DNA from: RGDT01 sp964630925
GTDB taxonomy: Bacteria; Planctomycetota; Planctomycetia; Gemmatales; Gemmataceae
Length of the DNA: 64,000 bases
Direction: 5' to 3'
Assembly: GCA_964630925.1 (NCBI GenBank)
Contig: CAZVZK010000022.1
Location: forward strand, 1 to 64,000
Shown: positions 17,811 to 26,549 of the stretch, in pieces
Layout: every line of letters begins with the position of its first letter
Position numbering within the stretch: the stretch's first letter is position 1
Notes under the pieces: generated by a model
The model's database searches: none
What the model was told of the DNA's origin: nothing
Seen by the model: only the letters and a program-made list of their open reading frames with translations
Position numbers and translations under genes: made by a program

Positions 17811-18589
17811 GGCAGCGACTCCAGGAAGGCGAGGAGGTTGCGGAGCAGGGCCTCCGTGGCCAGCCAGTGGACCTGATGGCCGACCCCCGCGAAGCGTGCC
17901 GGCGTCACGTCCGCCAGGCACGCCCGCATCCCAGCCGCCTCGGCGTCCGAGAGCATGCCGCCGGCGGCCTCGTCCGCCTGCAGCAGCAGCACGGGGCAGG
18001 TGACCCGCCGCAGCGTCGCGTGCAGGTCGATCCCCGTCAGCCAGCGGCCCTCGATGAGCGGCGTCAACGCAAGGGGGTCCAGCTCCGACAGCATGCGGGC
18101 GCTGAGACGCAGCGACGACGCCTCCCTCGGCAGGCCCAACGCGATCAGCTCCGCCGTGAGCTCGGCGACGGAGGCGTCCTTGTCGCAGGCGACGGCCTGG
18201 AAGTCGCGGAACAGCTTGCCGTAGGGCGTCGCGTCGGGGTCGGCGAGGAAGGGCGGCGAGGGCGGGTCCTCCATCACGGCCGCCCGGACGAGCCCGGGCA
18301 GATCGGCGGCGACGCCCGCGGCGACGAGCGCCCCCAGCGAGTGCCCGTACAGGACGGCGGGCCGGCCCAGCGCCTTGAGGTAGTCGACGGCGTCGGCGGT
18401 GTAGTCGGCGACGAGGTAGGAGCCGGCGCCGGGCGTGCGGCCGTGCCCGCGGTGGTCGATGAGGTGCAGGCGCCAGGCGAGGGAGAGGTGCGGCAGGAGG
18501 GGCGCGAAGGTGCGCGACGAGCGCATGACGCCGTGCCACATCAGCAGCGGCGGGGCGTCGGCGGGGCCGAGGAGGGTGGCGTGGCTCAT
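17807..18589 (-). CDS. Alpha/beta hydrolase
   Basis: A 260-residue alpha/beta-hydrolase fold protein. It shows the oxyanion-hole region LLMWHGVMRSS, the strand-turn LIDHRGHGRT, the nucleophile elbow YGHSLGAL with S84, a late acid region (CPVLLLQADEA) and the catalytic histidine in FAGVGHQVHWL. No signal peptide, so probably cytoplasmic. The ATG at 18589 is used because the fold begins straight after it; the longer open frame is shared with a divergent gene. It is the first gene of a minus-strand unit with the kinase-TPR gene, joined by a 4-base overlap. Such hydrolases act on esters, lactones or similar bonds; the substrate cannot be read from the sequence. Confidence 0.85.
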   Translation of the reverse strand: MSHATLLGPADAPPLLMWHGVMRSSRTFAPLLPHLSLAWRLHLIDHRGHGRTPGAGSYLVADYTADAVDYLKALGRPAVLYGHSLGALVAAGVAADLPGLVRAAVMEDPPSPPFLADPDATPYGKLFRDFQAVACDKDASVAELTAELIALGLPREASSLRLSARMLSELDPLALTPLIEGRWLTGIDLHATLRRVTCPVLLLQADEAAGGMLSDAEAAGMRACLADVTPARFAGVGHQVHWLATEALLRNLLAFLESLP

Positions 18590-18679
18590 GGAGCGATCAT
18601 CGCGGCGCGGCGGGTTGGCGTCAACCGGAAACTCCTTGTATATGATCCTCCAGTGAGGCCCCGACCGGAGCTGGGTGCA

Positions 18680-18991
18680 ATGGACATCGCCGACCAGGTC
18701 GATCACCTCGCCTCGCTGATGGACACCCTCCTGTACGCCGACGAGGTGCCCAACACCTACGGCCTGACCGGGCAGGTGGCGCAGACGCTGCGCTCGCTGG
18801 GCATGGCGATCTCGAGCAAGGACACCCTCGCGAAGCTGCCGGCCGCCGTCCGCGAGAAGCTCGGCCGCGAGCTGACGCGGGTCGAGGAGAACCGCTCGGT
18901 GTTCGCCATCCCCGAGACGTGGCTGATCGAGGAGGTGGACAGGCAGGCCCGCACGGTGCGCTCGCGCCTGGGCGAGGGCCCGTTCGCGTAA
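18680..18991 (+). CDS. Conserved-looking small protein of unknown function
   Basis: A 103-residue protein, mostly helical by composition (MDIADQVDHLASLMDTLLYADEV at the start is split by no proline). No family recognised. The ATG has GGAG 7 bases upstream. It is divergent from the hydrolase gene, with 90 bases between the two starts; a TATGAT at 18641-18646 may be its -10 box. It ends 10 bases before the convergent alkyltransferase-like gene. There is no signal peptide or membrane segment, so it should be cytoplasmic. Confidence 0.6.
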   Translation: MDIADQVDHLASLMDTLLYADEVPNTYGLTGQVAQTLRSLGMAISSKDTLAKLPAAVREKLGRELTRVEENRSVFAIPETWLIEEVDRQARTVRSRLGEGPFA

Positions 18992-19001
18992 CTCGGCCAC
19001 A

Positions 19002-19310
19002 TCATAGCGGCTCCACGAACACCGCCGCGAAATCCACCACCTTACCCCGCGGCGTCACCTCGACGCCCTCCTCGCGCAGGAGGTCGGCCTGCCGCCGCCC
19101 GGGCGTGCGGACGGAGCCGCCCGCCCCGACCACGCGGTGCCAGGGCGTGACGAGCGCCTCGTCCTCCGTCATCGTCGCCAACACGCGGGCCGCCTGCCGC
19201 GCGGTGACTCGCAGGCGCTTGCCGACGGCCCCGTAGGTCGTGACGCTGCCCGGCGGCACCGTCCGCACGGCGGCGAGGACGCGGGCCCTTGTTCGCTCGG
19301 CGGGGCTCAT
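19002..19310 (-). CDS. Alkyltransferase-like protein (ATL), DNA-repair signalling
   Basis: A 102-residue protein of the MGMT/ATL C-terminal domain family. It has the helix-turn-helix region with the recognition-type arginine (TARQAARVLAT) and the active-site loop TPWHRVVGAGG. In true O6-methylguanine methyltransferases the loop reads PCHRV; here tryptophan (W57) takes the place of the acceptor cysteine, the hallmark of ATL proteins. ATLs bind O6-alkylguanine, flip it and pass the lesion to nucleotide excision repair instead of removing the alkyl group. The ATG at 19310 fits the family's usual length of about 100 residues. The gene stands alone between a convergent small gene and a divergent protease gene. 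Confidence 0.88.
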   Translation of the reverse strand: MSPAERTRARVLAAVRTVPPGSVTTYGAVGKRLRVTARQAARVLATMTEDEALVTPWHRVVGAGGSVRTPGRRQADLLREEGVEVTPRGKVVDFAAVFVEPL

Positions 19311-19417
19311 TCTCCCATCCTCCTCCCGTGGGCGCCGGCGCACGATTCCGCGGGACGATCCCACCCCGGCGGCGTAGGGATACTCGTACAGATCCCACTC
19401 ATCAAGGAGGCCACCGC

Positions 19418-20983
19418 ATGCCTCTCCCGAAGCGCCGGCTCGTGCCGGCCCTGGCCTTCCTCGTCGCCGTGCCGGTGCTGCTCCAGGCCGCCGCCCCGCC
19501 GGCCGCCGAGGAGAAGCTACCCGGCTTCCGCACCGTCGAGGACGCCATCCCCTTCGTCCGTGGCAAGGCGGCCGCGGGCACCACGCCCCAGACCCCATAC
19601 CTCGGCGTCCACCTCGGCGCCGGCGCCGCCGTCGAATCCCTCGACCCCGACTCGCCCGCCGCGGCCGCGGGTGTGCGGGCCGGTGACGTCCTCACCCAGG
19701 CCGGCGGCAGGCCGGTCCGCGCCGCGGACGACCTCCGCCGCGCCCTCGCCGGCAAGACGCCCGGCGACGCCGTCGAGCTGATCCTCACCCGCGCCGGGAA
19801 GGCCCTGGCCGTCAAGGCGAAGCTCACCGCCGCCAGCTCGCCGCTGGCGTCCGACGCCGCCCCGGTCAAAGGCAAGGGCTGGGACAAGCGCGGCGGCGGG
19901 GGCAAATGGGCCAAGGGCGCCTACCGCCTCGCCGTCGTCCTCATCAAGTACCCCGACGCGAAGCCCAACAAGGCCATCACGCCCCAGCACTGGGAGGACT
20001 CCCTCTTCAGCAAGGGCACCTACACCCAGACCAACGCCACCGGCCAGCGTGTCTACGGCAGCATGAATGACCACTACCTCGAACAGTCTTACGGCAAGCT
20101 GCGCATCGAGGGCAAGGCGTTCCCCTACGTCAAGGTGTCGAAGAACCGTGCCGACTACGGGAAGCAGGGCGCCAGCCGCCAGGCGCTGCTCACCGAGGCC
20201 CTCGACCTCGTCATCAAACGCGACGGCAAGGACGCGCTGCAGGGCTTCGACGGCGTCTTCTTCATGTACGCCGGCGGACGTATGCAGGTCGCCCGCGGCA
20301 GCCTGTACTGGCCTCACCGCTCCAGCGTCCGCCACAACGGGGTGTCCTGGCCGTACTTCATCTGCCCCGAGGGCGGCGAACGCATGTACGACATCAGCGT
20401 CCTGTCACACGAGTTCGGTCACATGCTGGGCCTGCCCGACCTGTACGCCCGCCCCGAGAACCCCGGCAGCGAGGGCCTCGGCAACTGGTGCCTCATGTCC
20501 AACCAGACGGGGCGCGGCAGGCCGCAGCACATGAGCGCGTGGTGCAAGGAACGCCTCGGCTGGCTGACGCCCACGGCCATCGACCCCGCCGTCCCGCAGG
20601 ACCTCGTCCTCTCGCCGATCTACAAGTCGCCGCGCGAGTGCTTCAAGGTCCCCGTCCGCCCCGACGGCAGCGAGTACTTCCTCCTGGAGAACCGGGCCGC
20701 CCACGGCTTCGACGCCGCCCTGCCGGCGCACGGCCTGCTCGTGTGGCGCGTGGTGCGTGGCCGGCCCATCCTCGAGGAGTCGCACGGGGTGGCCGGGCCG
20801 TCGGGGCCGCGCGTCTACGCCAACATGGTGCCGTTCCCCAGCAAGTCGAACGACTCGTTCACGCCGTTCACGGTGCCCTCCAGCCGGGCGCAGCTCGGCG
20901 GCGGCACGCCGGTCCACATCACCAACATCCGCAAGCTGCCCGATGGACGGATCACGTTCTCCATCGGCCGCGAGTTCTATTGA
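19418..20983 (+). CDS. Secreted PDZ / M6-type metalloprotease
   Basis: A 521-residue protein. A signal peptide (RRLVPALAFLVAVPVLLQAAA) is followed by a PDZ domain (about 58-138, YLGVHLG, then DSPAAAAGVRAGDV). The M6-like domain has HEFGHMLGLPD at 331-341, the HExxHxxGxxD zinc motif of immune-inhibitor-A-type peptidases, followed by GSEGLGNWCLMS, a conserved M6-family region. It should act outside the cytoplasm as a zinc endopeptidase. AAGGAGG lies 7 bases before the ATG. It is followed 14 bases later by a paralogue of the same layout. PDZ domains in secreted proteases usually bind C-termini or restrain activity; the target here is unknown. Confidence 0.88.
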   Translation: MPLPKRRLVPALAFLVAVPVLLQAAAPPAAEEKLPGFRTVEDAIPFVRGKAAAGTTPQTPYLGVHLGAGAAVESLDPDSPAAAAGVRAGDVLTQAGGRPVRAADDLRRALAGKTPGDAVELILTRAGKALAVKAKLTAASSPLASDAAPVKGKGWDKRGGGGKWAKGAYRLAVVLIKYPDAKPNKAITPQHWEDSLFSKGTYTQTNATGQRVYGSMNDHYLEQSYGKLRIEGKAFPYVKVSKNRADYGKQGASRQALLTEALDLVIKRDGKDALQGFDGVFFMYAGGRMQVARGSLYWPHRSSVRHNGVSWPYFICPEGGERMYDISVLSHEFGHMLGLPDLYARPENPGSEGLGNWCLMSNQTGRGRPQHMSAWCKERLGWLTPTAIDPAVPQDLVLSPIYKSPRECFKVPVRPDGSEYFLLENRAAHGFDAALPAHGLLVWRVVRGRPILEESHGVAGPSGPRVYANMVPFPSKSNDSFTPFTVPSSRAQLGGGTPVHITNIRKLPDGRITFSIGREFY

Positions 20984-20997
20984 GGCGGGGCCAGCAC

Positions 20998-22554
20998 ATG
21001 ACACCACACGTCGTCCGCCTCGGCGGCTTCATCGCACTCGTCGCCGCCGCGGCCACGGCCCGCACCGCCGGGCCGGCGATGCCGGATCTGCCGGAGTACC
21101 GCACCGCCGAGACGGCGGAGGCGGCGAAGATGGCCCCCGCAGCACCGGACGGCACCAGGGGGGCCGGCTACCTGGGGCTGAACGTCGCGCGCGACGGCGC
21201 GGCGCTGGTGGTGCGCGAGGTGGCGCCCGGCTCGCCGGCGGCGTCCGCCGGGGTGCGTCCGGGCGACATCCTGCGCCGGGCCGACGGGGTCGCCCTCGAC
21301 GCCCCGGAGGCGTTGCGTGAGCGCATCCAGTCGAAGGCGTCGGGCGAGAAGCTGACACTCTCCCTGGCACGCGACGGCAAGCCGGTGGAGCTGTCCGCCA
21401 CCCTGGCGGCGACGAGCCGGCCCGTCACGCCCAAGGCCGGCGGGGGCGGCGGCAAGGGGAAGAAGGGCGGCGGGGGCTTCGGCTTCGGGGCCCCGGTGTT
21501 GTGGAAGCAGCCCGTGTACCGCCTGGGCGTGGTGGTGATCGAGTACCCCGACGCGAAGGCCAACAAGAAGATCACCAAGGAGTGGGCCGACGCCCTGTTC
21601 GGCACCGGAACGCACAAGACCGGCAGCCTGAACGATTACTACCGCGAACAGTCGCAAGGCGCGTTCCGCGTCGAGGGCAAGGTGTTCGCCCCGGTGATGG
21701 TGTCGAAGAAGCGTGCCGAGTACGTCGAGGGCAGCGGGACGAGCAACAAGTCCGCCCTTCCGTCGGAGGCGTTGGCGAAGCTGGCCGCCCGCGACGGCAA
21801 GGACGCGATTGACGGCGTGGACGGCCTGTGCTTCATCTACGCCGGCGCGAACCGCGGCGGTAACCGCGGCAGCCTCTACTACCCGCACCAGTCGTCGTTG
21901 AACTTCCAGGGCAAGCGCCGCGACTACATCCTGTGCCCCGAGGGCGGCGCGGCGATGGAGCCTATCGGCACGTTCGCCGTGGAATTCGCCAAGCTGCTCG
22001 GCCTGCCGAGCCTGGCCGCTCGCACGGAGAACGCCGGCAGCGAGGGGCTGGGCAAGTGGTGCCTGATGTCCGACGGCGGGCAGGGGGCACGGCCCACGCA
22101 CCTGAGCGCGTGGTGCAAGGAGCGGATGGGCTGGCTCAAGCCGACGGTCCTCGACCCGACGAAGAAGCAGAAGCTCGTCCTCGGCCCGGTGCAGTCGTCG
22201 CCGCGGGAGTGCTTCAAGATCCTCGTGCGTCTCGACGGCAGCGAGTACTTCCTGCTGGAGAACCGCACGGCGAAGGGCTTCGACGCCGCGCTGCCGGGGC
22301 ACGGCCTGCTGATCTGGCGTGTCGTGGGCGGCAGGCCGACGCTGGAGGAGTCGCACGGCGTGGAGGGGCCGCGAGGCCCGCTGGTGCATCTGGATGCGGT
22401 GCCGTTCCCGAGCCGGGCGAACCGGTCGTTCACGCCGGCGACGACGCCGTCGAGCCGGCCGCCCAACGGCGGCGGGCTGCCGGTGCATCTGACGAACATC
22501 CGCCGGCTGCCGGACGGGCGGATCACGCTGCACGTGGGGTACGAGTATGATTGA
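20998..22554 (+). CDS. M6-protease paralogue with lost catalytic residues (pseudoprotease)
   Basis: A 518-residue paralogue of the preceding gene with the same layout: signal peptide, PDZ domain (SPAASAGVRPGDIL), a Gly/Lys-rich linker (near GGGGGKGKKGGGG) and the M6-like domain. The zinc site is gone: where the first protein has HEFGHMLGLPD this one has VEFAKLLGLPS, so H is V328, the second H is K332 and the aspartate is S338, while E329 and the surrounding GSEGLGKWCLMS are kept. The frame is intact, so the protein is probably made and used as a binding partner, inhibitor or structural protein. It is in an operon with the active paralogue. Confidence 0.88.
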   Translation: MTPHVVRLGGFIALVAAAATARTAGPAMPDLPEYRTAETAEAAKMAPAAPDGTRGAGYLGLNVARDGAALVVREVAPGSPAASAGVRPGDILRRADGVALDAPEALRERIQSKASGEKLTLSLARDGKPVELSATLAATSRPVTPKAGGGGGKGKKGGGGFGFGAPVLWKQPVYRLGVVVIEYPDAKANKKITKEWADALFGTGTHKTGSLNDYYREQSQGAFRVEGKVFAPVMVSKKRAEYVEGSGTSNKSALPSEALAKLAARDGKDAIDGVDGLCFIYAGANRGGNRGSLYYPHQSSLNFQGKRRDYILCPEGGAAMEPIGTFAVEFAKLLGLPSLAARTENAGSEGLGKWCLMSDGGQGARPTHLSAWCKERMGWLKPTVLDPTKKQKLVLGPVQSSPRECFKILVRLDGSEYFLLENRTAKGFDAALPGHGLLIWRVVGGRPTLEESHGVEGPRGPLVHLDAVPFPSRANRSFTPATTPSSRPPNGGGLPVHLTNIRRLPDGRITLHVGYEYD

Positions 22555-22634
22555 GGCGGGTCAGCCGAGTGCAGTGGGACGGTCAATAGTGGTCGGTTTT
22601 GCTGCCCGCCACGTCTATGTTAGTAGAGACTCCG

Positions 22635-23204
22635 ATGTCCACCGCAAAGGATGGTCCGGCCCTTGCCCTGGAACATTACCGCGAGTATCTCCGTCTGCTC
22701 GCCAGGGTCCAACTGGACGTCCAACTTCAGGGGAAGCTCGATCCTTCGGATATTGTCCAGGAAACCTTGCTGAAGGCACACCAGGCCCGGGACCAGTTCC
22801 ACGGGTCGAGCCAAGCCGAGATGGCAGCTTGGCTGCGGAAGATCCTGGCGAACACCCTGACTGATGCGTTGCGCCGTTTCACCACCGACGCGCGCGACAT
22901 CCGACAGGAGCGTTCGCTGGAGGCGTGCTTGCAGGAATCATCATCTCGCCTGGAAGAATGGCTGGCGAGCGAGCAGTCTTCCCCCAGCCAACAGGCCGAA
23001 CGGCACGAGCAGGTGGTACGGATAGCCGAGGCGCTGGCTCAGTTGCCTCAAGATCAACGGTGGGCGCTACAGATGAAGCACCTGGAAGGCTGGTCCGTGG
23101 AGGCCATCGGCCGGCACCTCGGCCGAACCGAGGCGGGGGTTGCCGGCCTTTTGCGACGCGGGCTGAAACAGTTACGCCAACTGCTGGTTCACCCAACGAC
23201 GTGA
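22635..23204 (+). CDS. ECF-type RNA polymerase sigma factor
   Basis: A 189-residue protein with sigma region 2 (HYREYLRLLARVQLD, then LDPSDIVQETLLKAH) and region 4 (LAQLPQDQRWALQMKHLEGWS with a helix-turn-helix up to RRGLKQLRQLL). This form occurs in planctomycetes next to large Ser/Thr kinases. Starts at 22599 and 22617 are possible; 22635 is used because the conserved part begins soon after. The kinase-WD40 gene begins 6 bases after the stop, so the pair is co-transcribed, and the kinase may control this sigma factor or its anti-sigma activity. No separate anti-sigma gene is present. Confidence 0.85.
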   Translation: MSTAKDGPALALEHYREYLRLLARVQLDVQLQGKLDPSDIVQETLLKAHQARDQFHGSSQAEMAAWLRKILANTLTDALRRFTTDARDIRQERSLEACLQESSSRLEEWLASEQSSPSQQAERHEQVVRIAEALAQLPQDQRWALQMKHLEGWSVEAIGRHLGRTEAGVAGLLRRGLKQLRQLLVHPTT

Positions 23205-23210
23205 GGACCC

Positions 23211-26200
23211 ATGATCGCCGAGCGTCCCGGCAACGCGGCTGCGGAACAAGCCCTCGATGAGATCCTGGCCGCGTACCTGAAGGCGGACGAGGCGGGGCAG
23301 CCGCCTGATCGCCAGGCGCTCCTGGCGCGCCACCCGGATGTGGCCGACGACCTGGCCGAGTTCTTCGCCGGCCAGGACCAGTTCGAACAGCTCGCCGCAC
23401 CGCTACGGGCGGTTCGACAATCCGCGGTCTCCGGGGTGCCGGGAGGCGAAACCGTAGACGATGCGAACGTGACAGGGCCGTACTTGCCGCCTGGCCGATC
23501 CGCGGGCCAGGCCCATCTGACCGTCGCTGGAGAGATCCCCGGGTACGAGATCCTGGGGGAGCTGGGGCGGGGCGGGATGGGCGTCGTCTACAAGGCCCGC
23601 CAGGTGCAGCTCAAGAGGCTCGTCGCGTTGAAGATGGTCCGTGCGGGCGAGCACGCCGGGGAAGCGGAGGTTGCCCGCTTTCGTGTCGAGGCGGAGGCGG
23701 TGGCCCGGTTGCAGCACCCCAACATCGTCCAGATCCACGAGGTAGGGGAGCACCGGGGGCAGCCCTACTGTTCTCTGGAGTTCGTCAGCGGCGGCACGCT
23801 GGCCGCTCGCCTGGCCGGAACGCCCCAGCCGCCGCGCGAAGCGGCCACCCTGGCCCGGACGCTGGCGCTGGCGATGGACGTCGCGCACAAGCGCGGCATC
23901 GTGCATCGTGATTTGAAGCCAGCGAACGTCCTGCTGACGGAGGACGGCACGCCGAAGATCACCGACTTCGGCCTCGCCAAGCGTCTCGATGAGGACACCG
24001 CACAGACCCGCACTGGCGCCGTCATGGGCACGCCCGCCTACATGGCGCCGGAGCAGGCGCTTGGCCTGAAGGAGGTGGGCCCGCTGGCGGACGTGTACGC
24101 GCTGGGGGTGATCCTCTACGAGATGCTGACCGGCCTGCCACCCTTCAAGGCGGCGACGGTGCTGGAGACCCTGGAGCAGGTCCGCACACGGGAGCCGGTG
24201 CCGGTGCGCCTGTATCAGCCGAAGGTGCCCCGCGACCTGGAGACGGTCTGCCTCAAATGCCTGGAGAAGGACCCGCGCAAGCGCTATGGCTCTGCGGGGG
24301 CGCTGGCAGAGGACCTTGAGCGATGGCTGGACGGCAAGCCGATTCAGGCCCGCCGCAGCCGAGTCTGGGAGCGGGCGTACCGTTGGATCCGACGCAACCC
24401 GTTAGTGGCGACCCTGGGCGCGCTACTTGCCCTCGCCTTCCTCGGCGGTTTCGCTGGCGTCTTCTGGCAGTGGCGTCAGACAACGCTGGCGTTGGGCCAG
24501 GCGGAGAGCAACCTCTACCTTCAGCGCATCAACCTGGCTGACCGTGAAGCCAAGGACAACCCCGACCGAGCCGAGGTGCTGCTTGACCTGTGCCCGGCCG
24601 CGCTGCGCCACTGGGAGTGGCACTACCTCAAGCGGCGCAGTCAACGCAACTGGCTCCGAGTCGAGGGCCACACGGACCAAGTCCGCTGCGTGGCTTACGG
24701 CGCCGACGGTAAGCGGGTGGCCTCGTCAGGCAACGACAGGTCCGTGCGCATCTGGGATGCGGCCACCGGGCAGGGATTGCTGACCCTGCGCGGGCACGCC
24801 GGTTGGGTCAACTCCGTGGCCTTCCACGCCGATGGCAAGTGGCTGGTGTCCGCGAGCGAGGACGGCGCCGTCAAGGTCTGGGACGCCGCCGACGGCCGGG
24901 AGCTGCGGAGCTTTCAGTACGACCTGGTTCTCTGGATGACGCTCAGCCCCGACGGTCGGCTCTTCGCCGTCCTTCGGACCGACGGGCTGGCGGTCCATGA
25001 CCTGGAAACCGGCCGGGCGCTCACCACGATCCCTGGCCGATTCTCCGGCCACGGCAAGGCCGTCGCCTTCAGCCCCGACCGTCGAAGCATCGCCGCACCA
25101 CTTGACGCCTGCCTCCGGATCTGGGACGTGCAAACAGGGAAGGAAGTCCATCTGCTGGATAAGGCCATGGTCCAGGGAGCTTACAGCCTGACGTTCAGCC
25201 CCGACAGCCGCCGTCTCTACGCCAGTCAGTACCAGGATAGATACCCGGCGTTGAGAGTCTGGGATACAACGACAGGCCGCGAGATCCCGAAGGCCCTGAG
25301 TACGCCGTTGACCGTCGCCGTGATGGCGCTGAGCCCGGACGGCCGAAGCCTCGCCACCGGAGGCTACGAGGGCATCGTCAAGGTCCGGAACACGGCTACC
25401 GGCAAGGACCTGCACGCCACGCGGACCTTCCCTGATCCCGTGGTGTCCCTGGCGTTCCAGCCGAACGGGAAGGGATTGGCCGTGGCAGCAGGGCGCGACG
25501 TGTGGCTGAAGGCCTGGGAAGGGCAACAATCCCAGGGGCCAATCTCCGTCCAGGCCCATCCGGGGGGAGTGACGTCCGTGGCCTTCAGCCCGGACGGCAG
25601 CCGCCTCGTCTCATCCGGCGAAAACGATCGGATCAAGGTCTGGGATGGGCGAACCGAGCGGCCGGTCCAGGAGCTCACCGCGCCATCGAAGGGATTCAAC
25701 GGGGTGGCGTTCAGCAAGGATGGCCGACGCTTGTTGGCAACAGGCCGGGACGGCGCCGTCTACTCTTGGGGCTCAGCCAGCGGAGAGCCGGGTCGGCTCT
25801 TGCGTGTCCCGGGCAGTGAGCTGACCGACGCGGCCTTCAGCCCGGACGGGCGGCGCATCGCCACGGCTGGCAGCGACCGGGCGGTGCGGGTTTGGGACGC
25901 GGAAAGCGGGCAGGAGGTCCTGGCTTGCAGCGGGCATGAGGCGGGCGTGTGGGGCGTGAGCTTCAGCCCGGATGGCCGCCGGCTTGCCACGGCCGGCGGC
26001 GACGGGACCGTGCGGCTCTGGGATGCCACGACGGGTCTGGAGGCCCTCACCCTGAGTGGGCATAATTCGTACGTGTTGAGCGTCGCTTTCCATCCCAACG
26101 GCCGGTTGCTGGCATCGGCGAGCACCGACGAGACGGTGCGCCTCTGGGACGTGTCGGCCGGTCGCGAAGTTGCCAAGCTGCTCGGGCACACCGGCCCGGT

Positions 26201-26423
26201 CCGCGGCCTGTGTTTCAGCCCCGACGGGCTGCGGCTGGCCTCGGCCAGCGAGGACGGCACCGTGCGTCTTTGGGACGTGGCCACCGGCCAGGAGGCGCTC
26301 AGCTTGCCAGACCCCGACGGCAAGGTCCGTTGGGTGACTTTCAGCCCGGACGGCTGGCGCCTGGCGGCCGCCAACTCAGATGGGACCGTCAAGATTTGGG
26401 ATGCGACGCCGCTTGGGAGCTGA
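23211..26423 (+). CDS. Ser/Thr protein kinase fused to WD40 repeats
   Basis: A 1070-residue protein. A short N-terminal helical region (about 1-70, ILAAYLKADEAGQPPD, typical before such kinases) precedes a kinase domain (about 111-385) with GRGGMGVVY, K141, HRDLKPAN, an intact DFGLAK and MGTPAYMAPEQ. A transmembrane helix lies at about 403-421 (LVATLGALLALAFLGGFAG). The remaining 580 residues form WD40 repeats, recognisable by repeated VAFSPDGRRLA and VRLWDATTG blocks, probably enough for two propellers. GAGG precedes the ATG. The genes upstream (ECF sigma) and downstream (DUF1559, lipoprotein) form a cassette seen in planctomycete genomes. Confidence 0.93.
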   Translation: MIAERPGNAAAEQALDEILAAYLKADEAGQPPDRQALLARHPDVADDLAEFFAGQDQFEQLAAPLRAVRQSAVSGVPGGETVDDANVTGPYLPPGRSAGQAHLTVAGEIPGYEILGELGRGGMGVVYKARQVQLKRLVALKMVRAGEHAGEAEVARFRVEAEAVARLQHPNIVQIHEVGEHRGQPYCSLEFVSGGTLAARLAGTPQPPREAATLARTLALAMDVAHKRGIVHRDLKPANVLLTEDGTPKITDFGLAKRLDEDTAQTRTGAVMGTPAYMAPEQALGLKEVGPLADVYALGVILYEMLTGLPPFKAATVLETLEQVRTREPVPVRLYQPKVPRDLETVCLKCLEKDPRKRYGSAGALAEDLERWLDGKPIQARRSRVWERAYRWIRRNPLVATLGALLALAFLGGFAGVFWQWRQTTLALGQAESNLYLQRINLADREAKDNPDRAEVLLDLCPAALRHWEWHYLKRRSQRNWLRVEGHTDQVRCVAYGADGKRVASSGNDRSVRIWDAATGQGLLTLRGHAGWVNSVAFHADGKWLVSASEDGAVKVWDAADGRELRSFQYDLVLWMTLSPDGRLFAVLRTDGLAVHDLETGRALTTIPGRFSGHGKAVAFSPDRRSIAAPLDACLRIWDVQTGKEVHLLDKAMVQGAYSLTFSPDSRRLYASQYQDRYPALRVWDTTTGREIPKALSTPLTVAVMALSPDGRSLATGGYEGIVKVRNTATGKDLHATRTFPDPVVSLAFQPNGKGLAVAAGRDVWLKAWEGQQSQGPISVQAHPGGVTSVAFSPDGSRLVSSGENDRIKVWDGRTERPVQELTAPSKGFNGVAFSKDGRRLLATGRDGAVYSWGSASGEPGRLLRVPGSELTDAAFSPDGRRIATAGSDRAVRVWDAESGQEVLACSGHEAGVWGVSFSPDGRRLATAGGDGTVRLWDATTGLEALTLSGHNSYVLSVAFHPNGRLLASASTDETVRLWDVSAGREVAKLLGHTGPVRGLCFSPDGLRLASASEDGTVRLWDVATGQEALSLPDPDGKVRWVTFSPDGWRLAAANSDGTVKIWDATPLGS

Positions 26424-26549
26424 AATAGGGGCGTGGGGGGCGGTTGCTCGACGCTGCGTTAAGTGTTTTTCGACAGAACAATCCAAAGCGGTATCGAGAC
26501 ACCGCATCCAAATCGTGTCGAAGATAGATGCATCTACAGGAGTCCTGTC

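Noticed and set aside
19311..19598. N-terminal extension of the alkyltransferase-like gene
   Set aside because: The added residues are Arg/Gly/Pro-rich, overlap the upstream region of the divergent protease gene and exceed the family length; the ATG at 19310 fits better.
24650..26420. Periodic sequence in the kinase gene as a DNA repeat array
   Set aside because: The periodicity follows the WD40 protein repeats and is coding, with variable bases between units.
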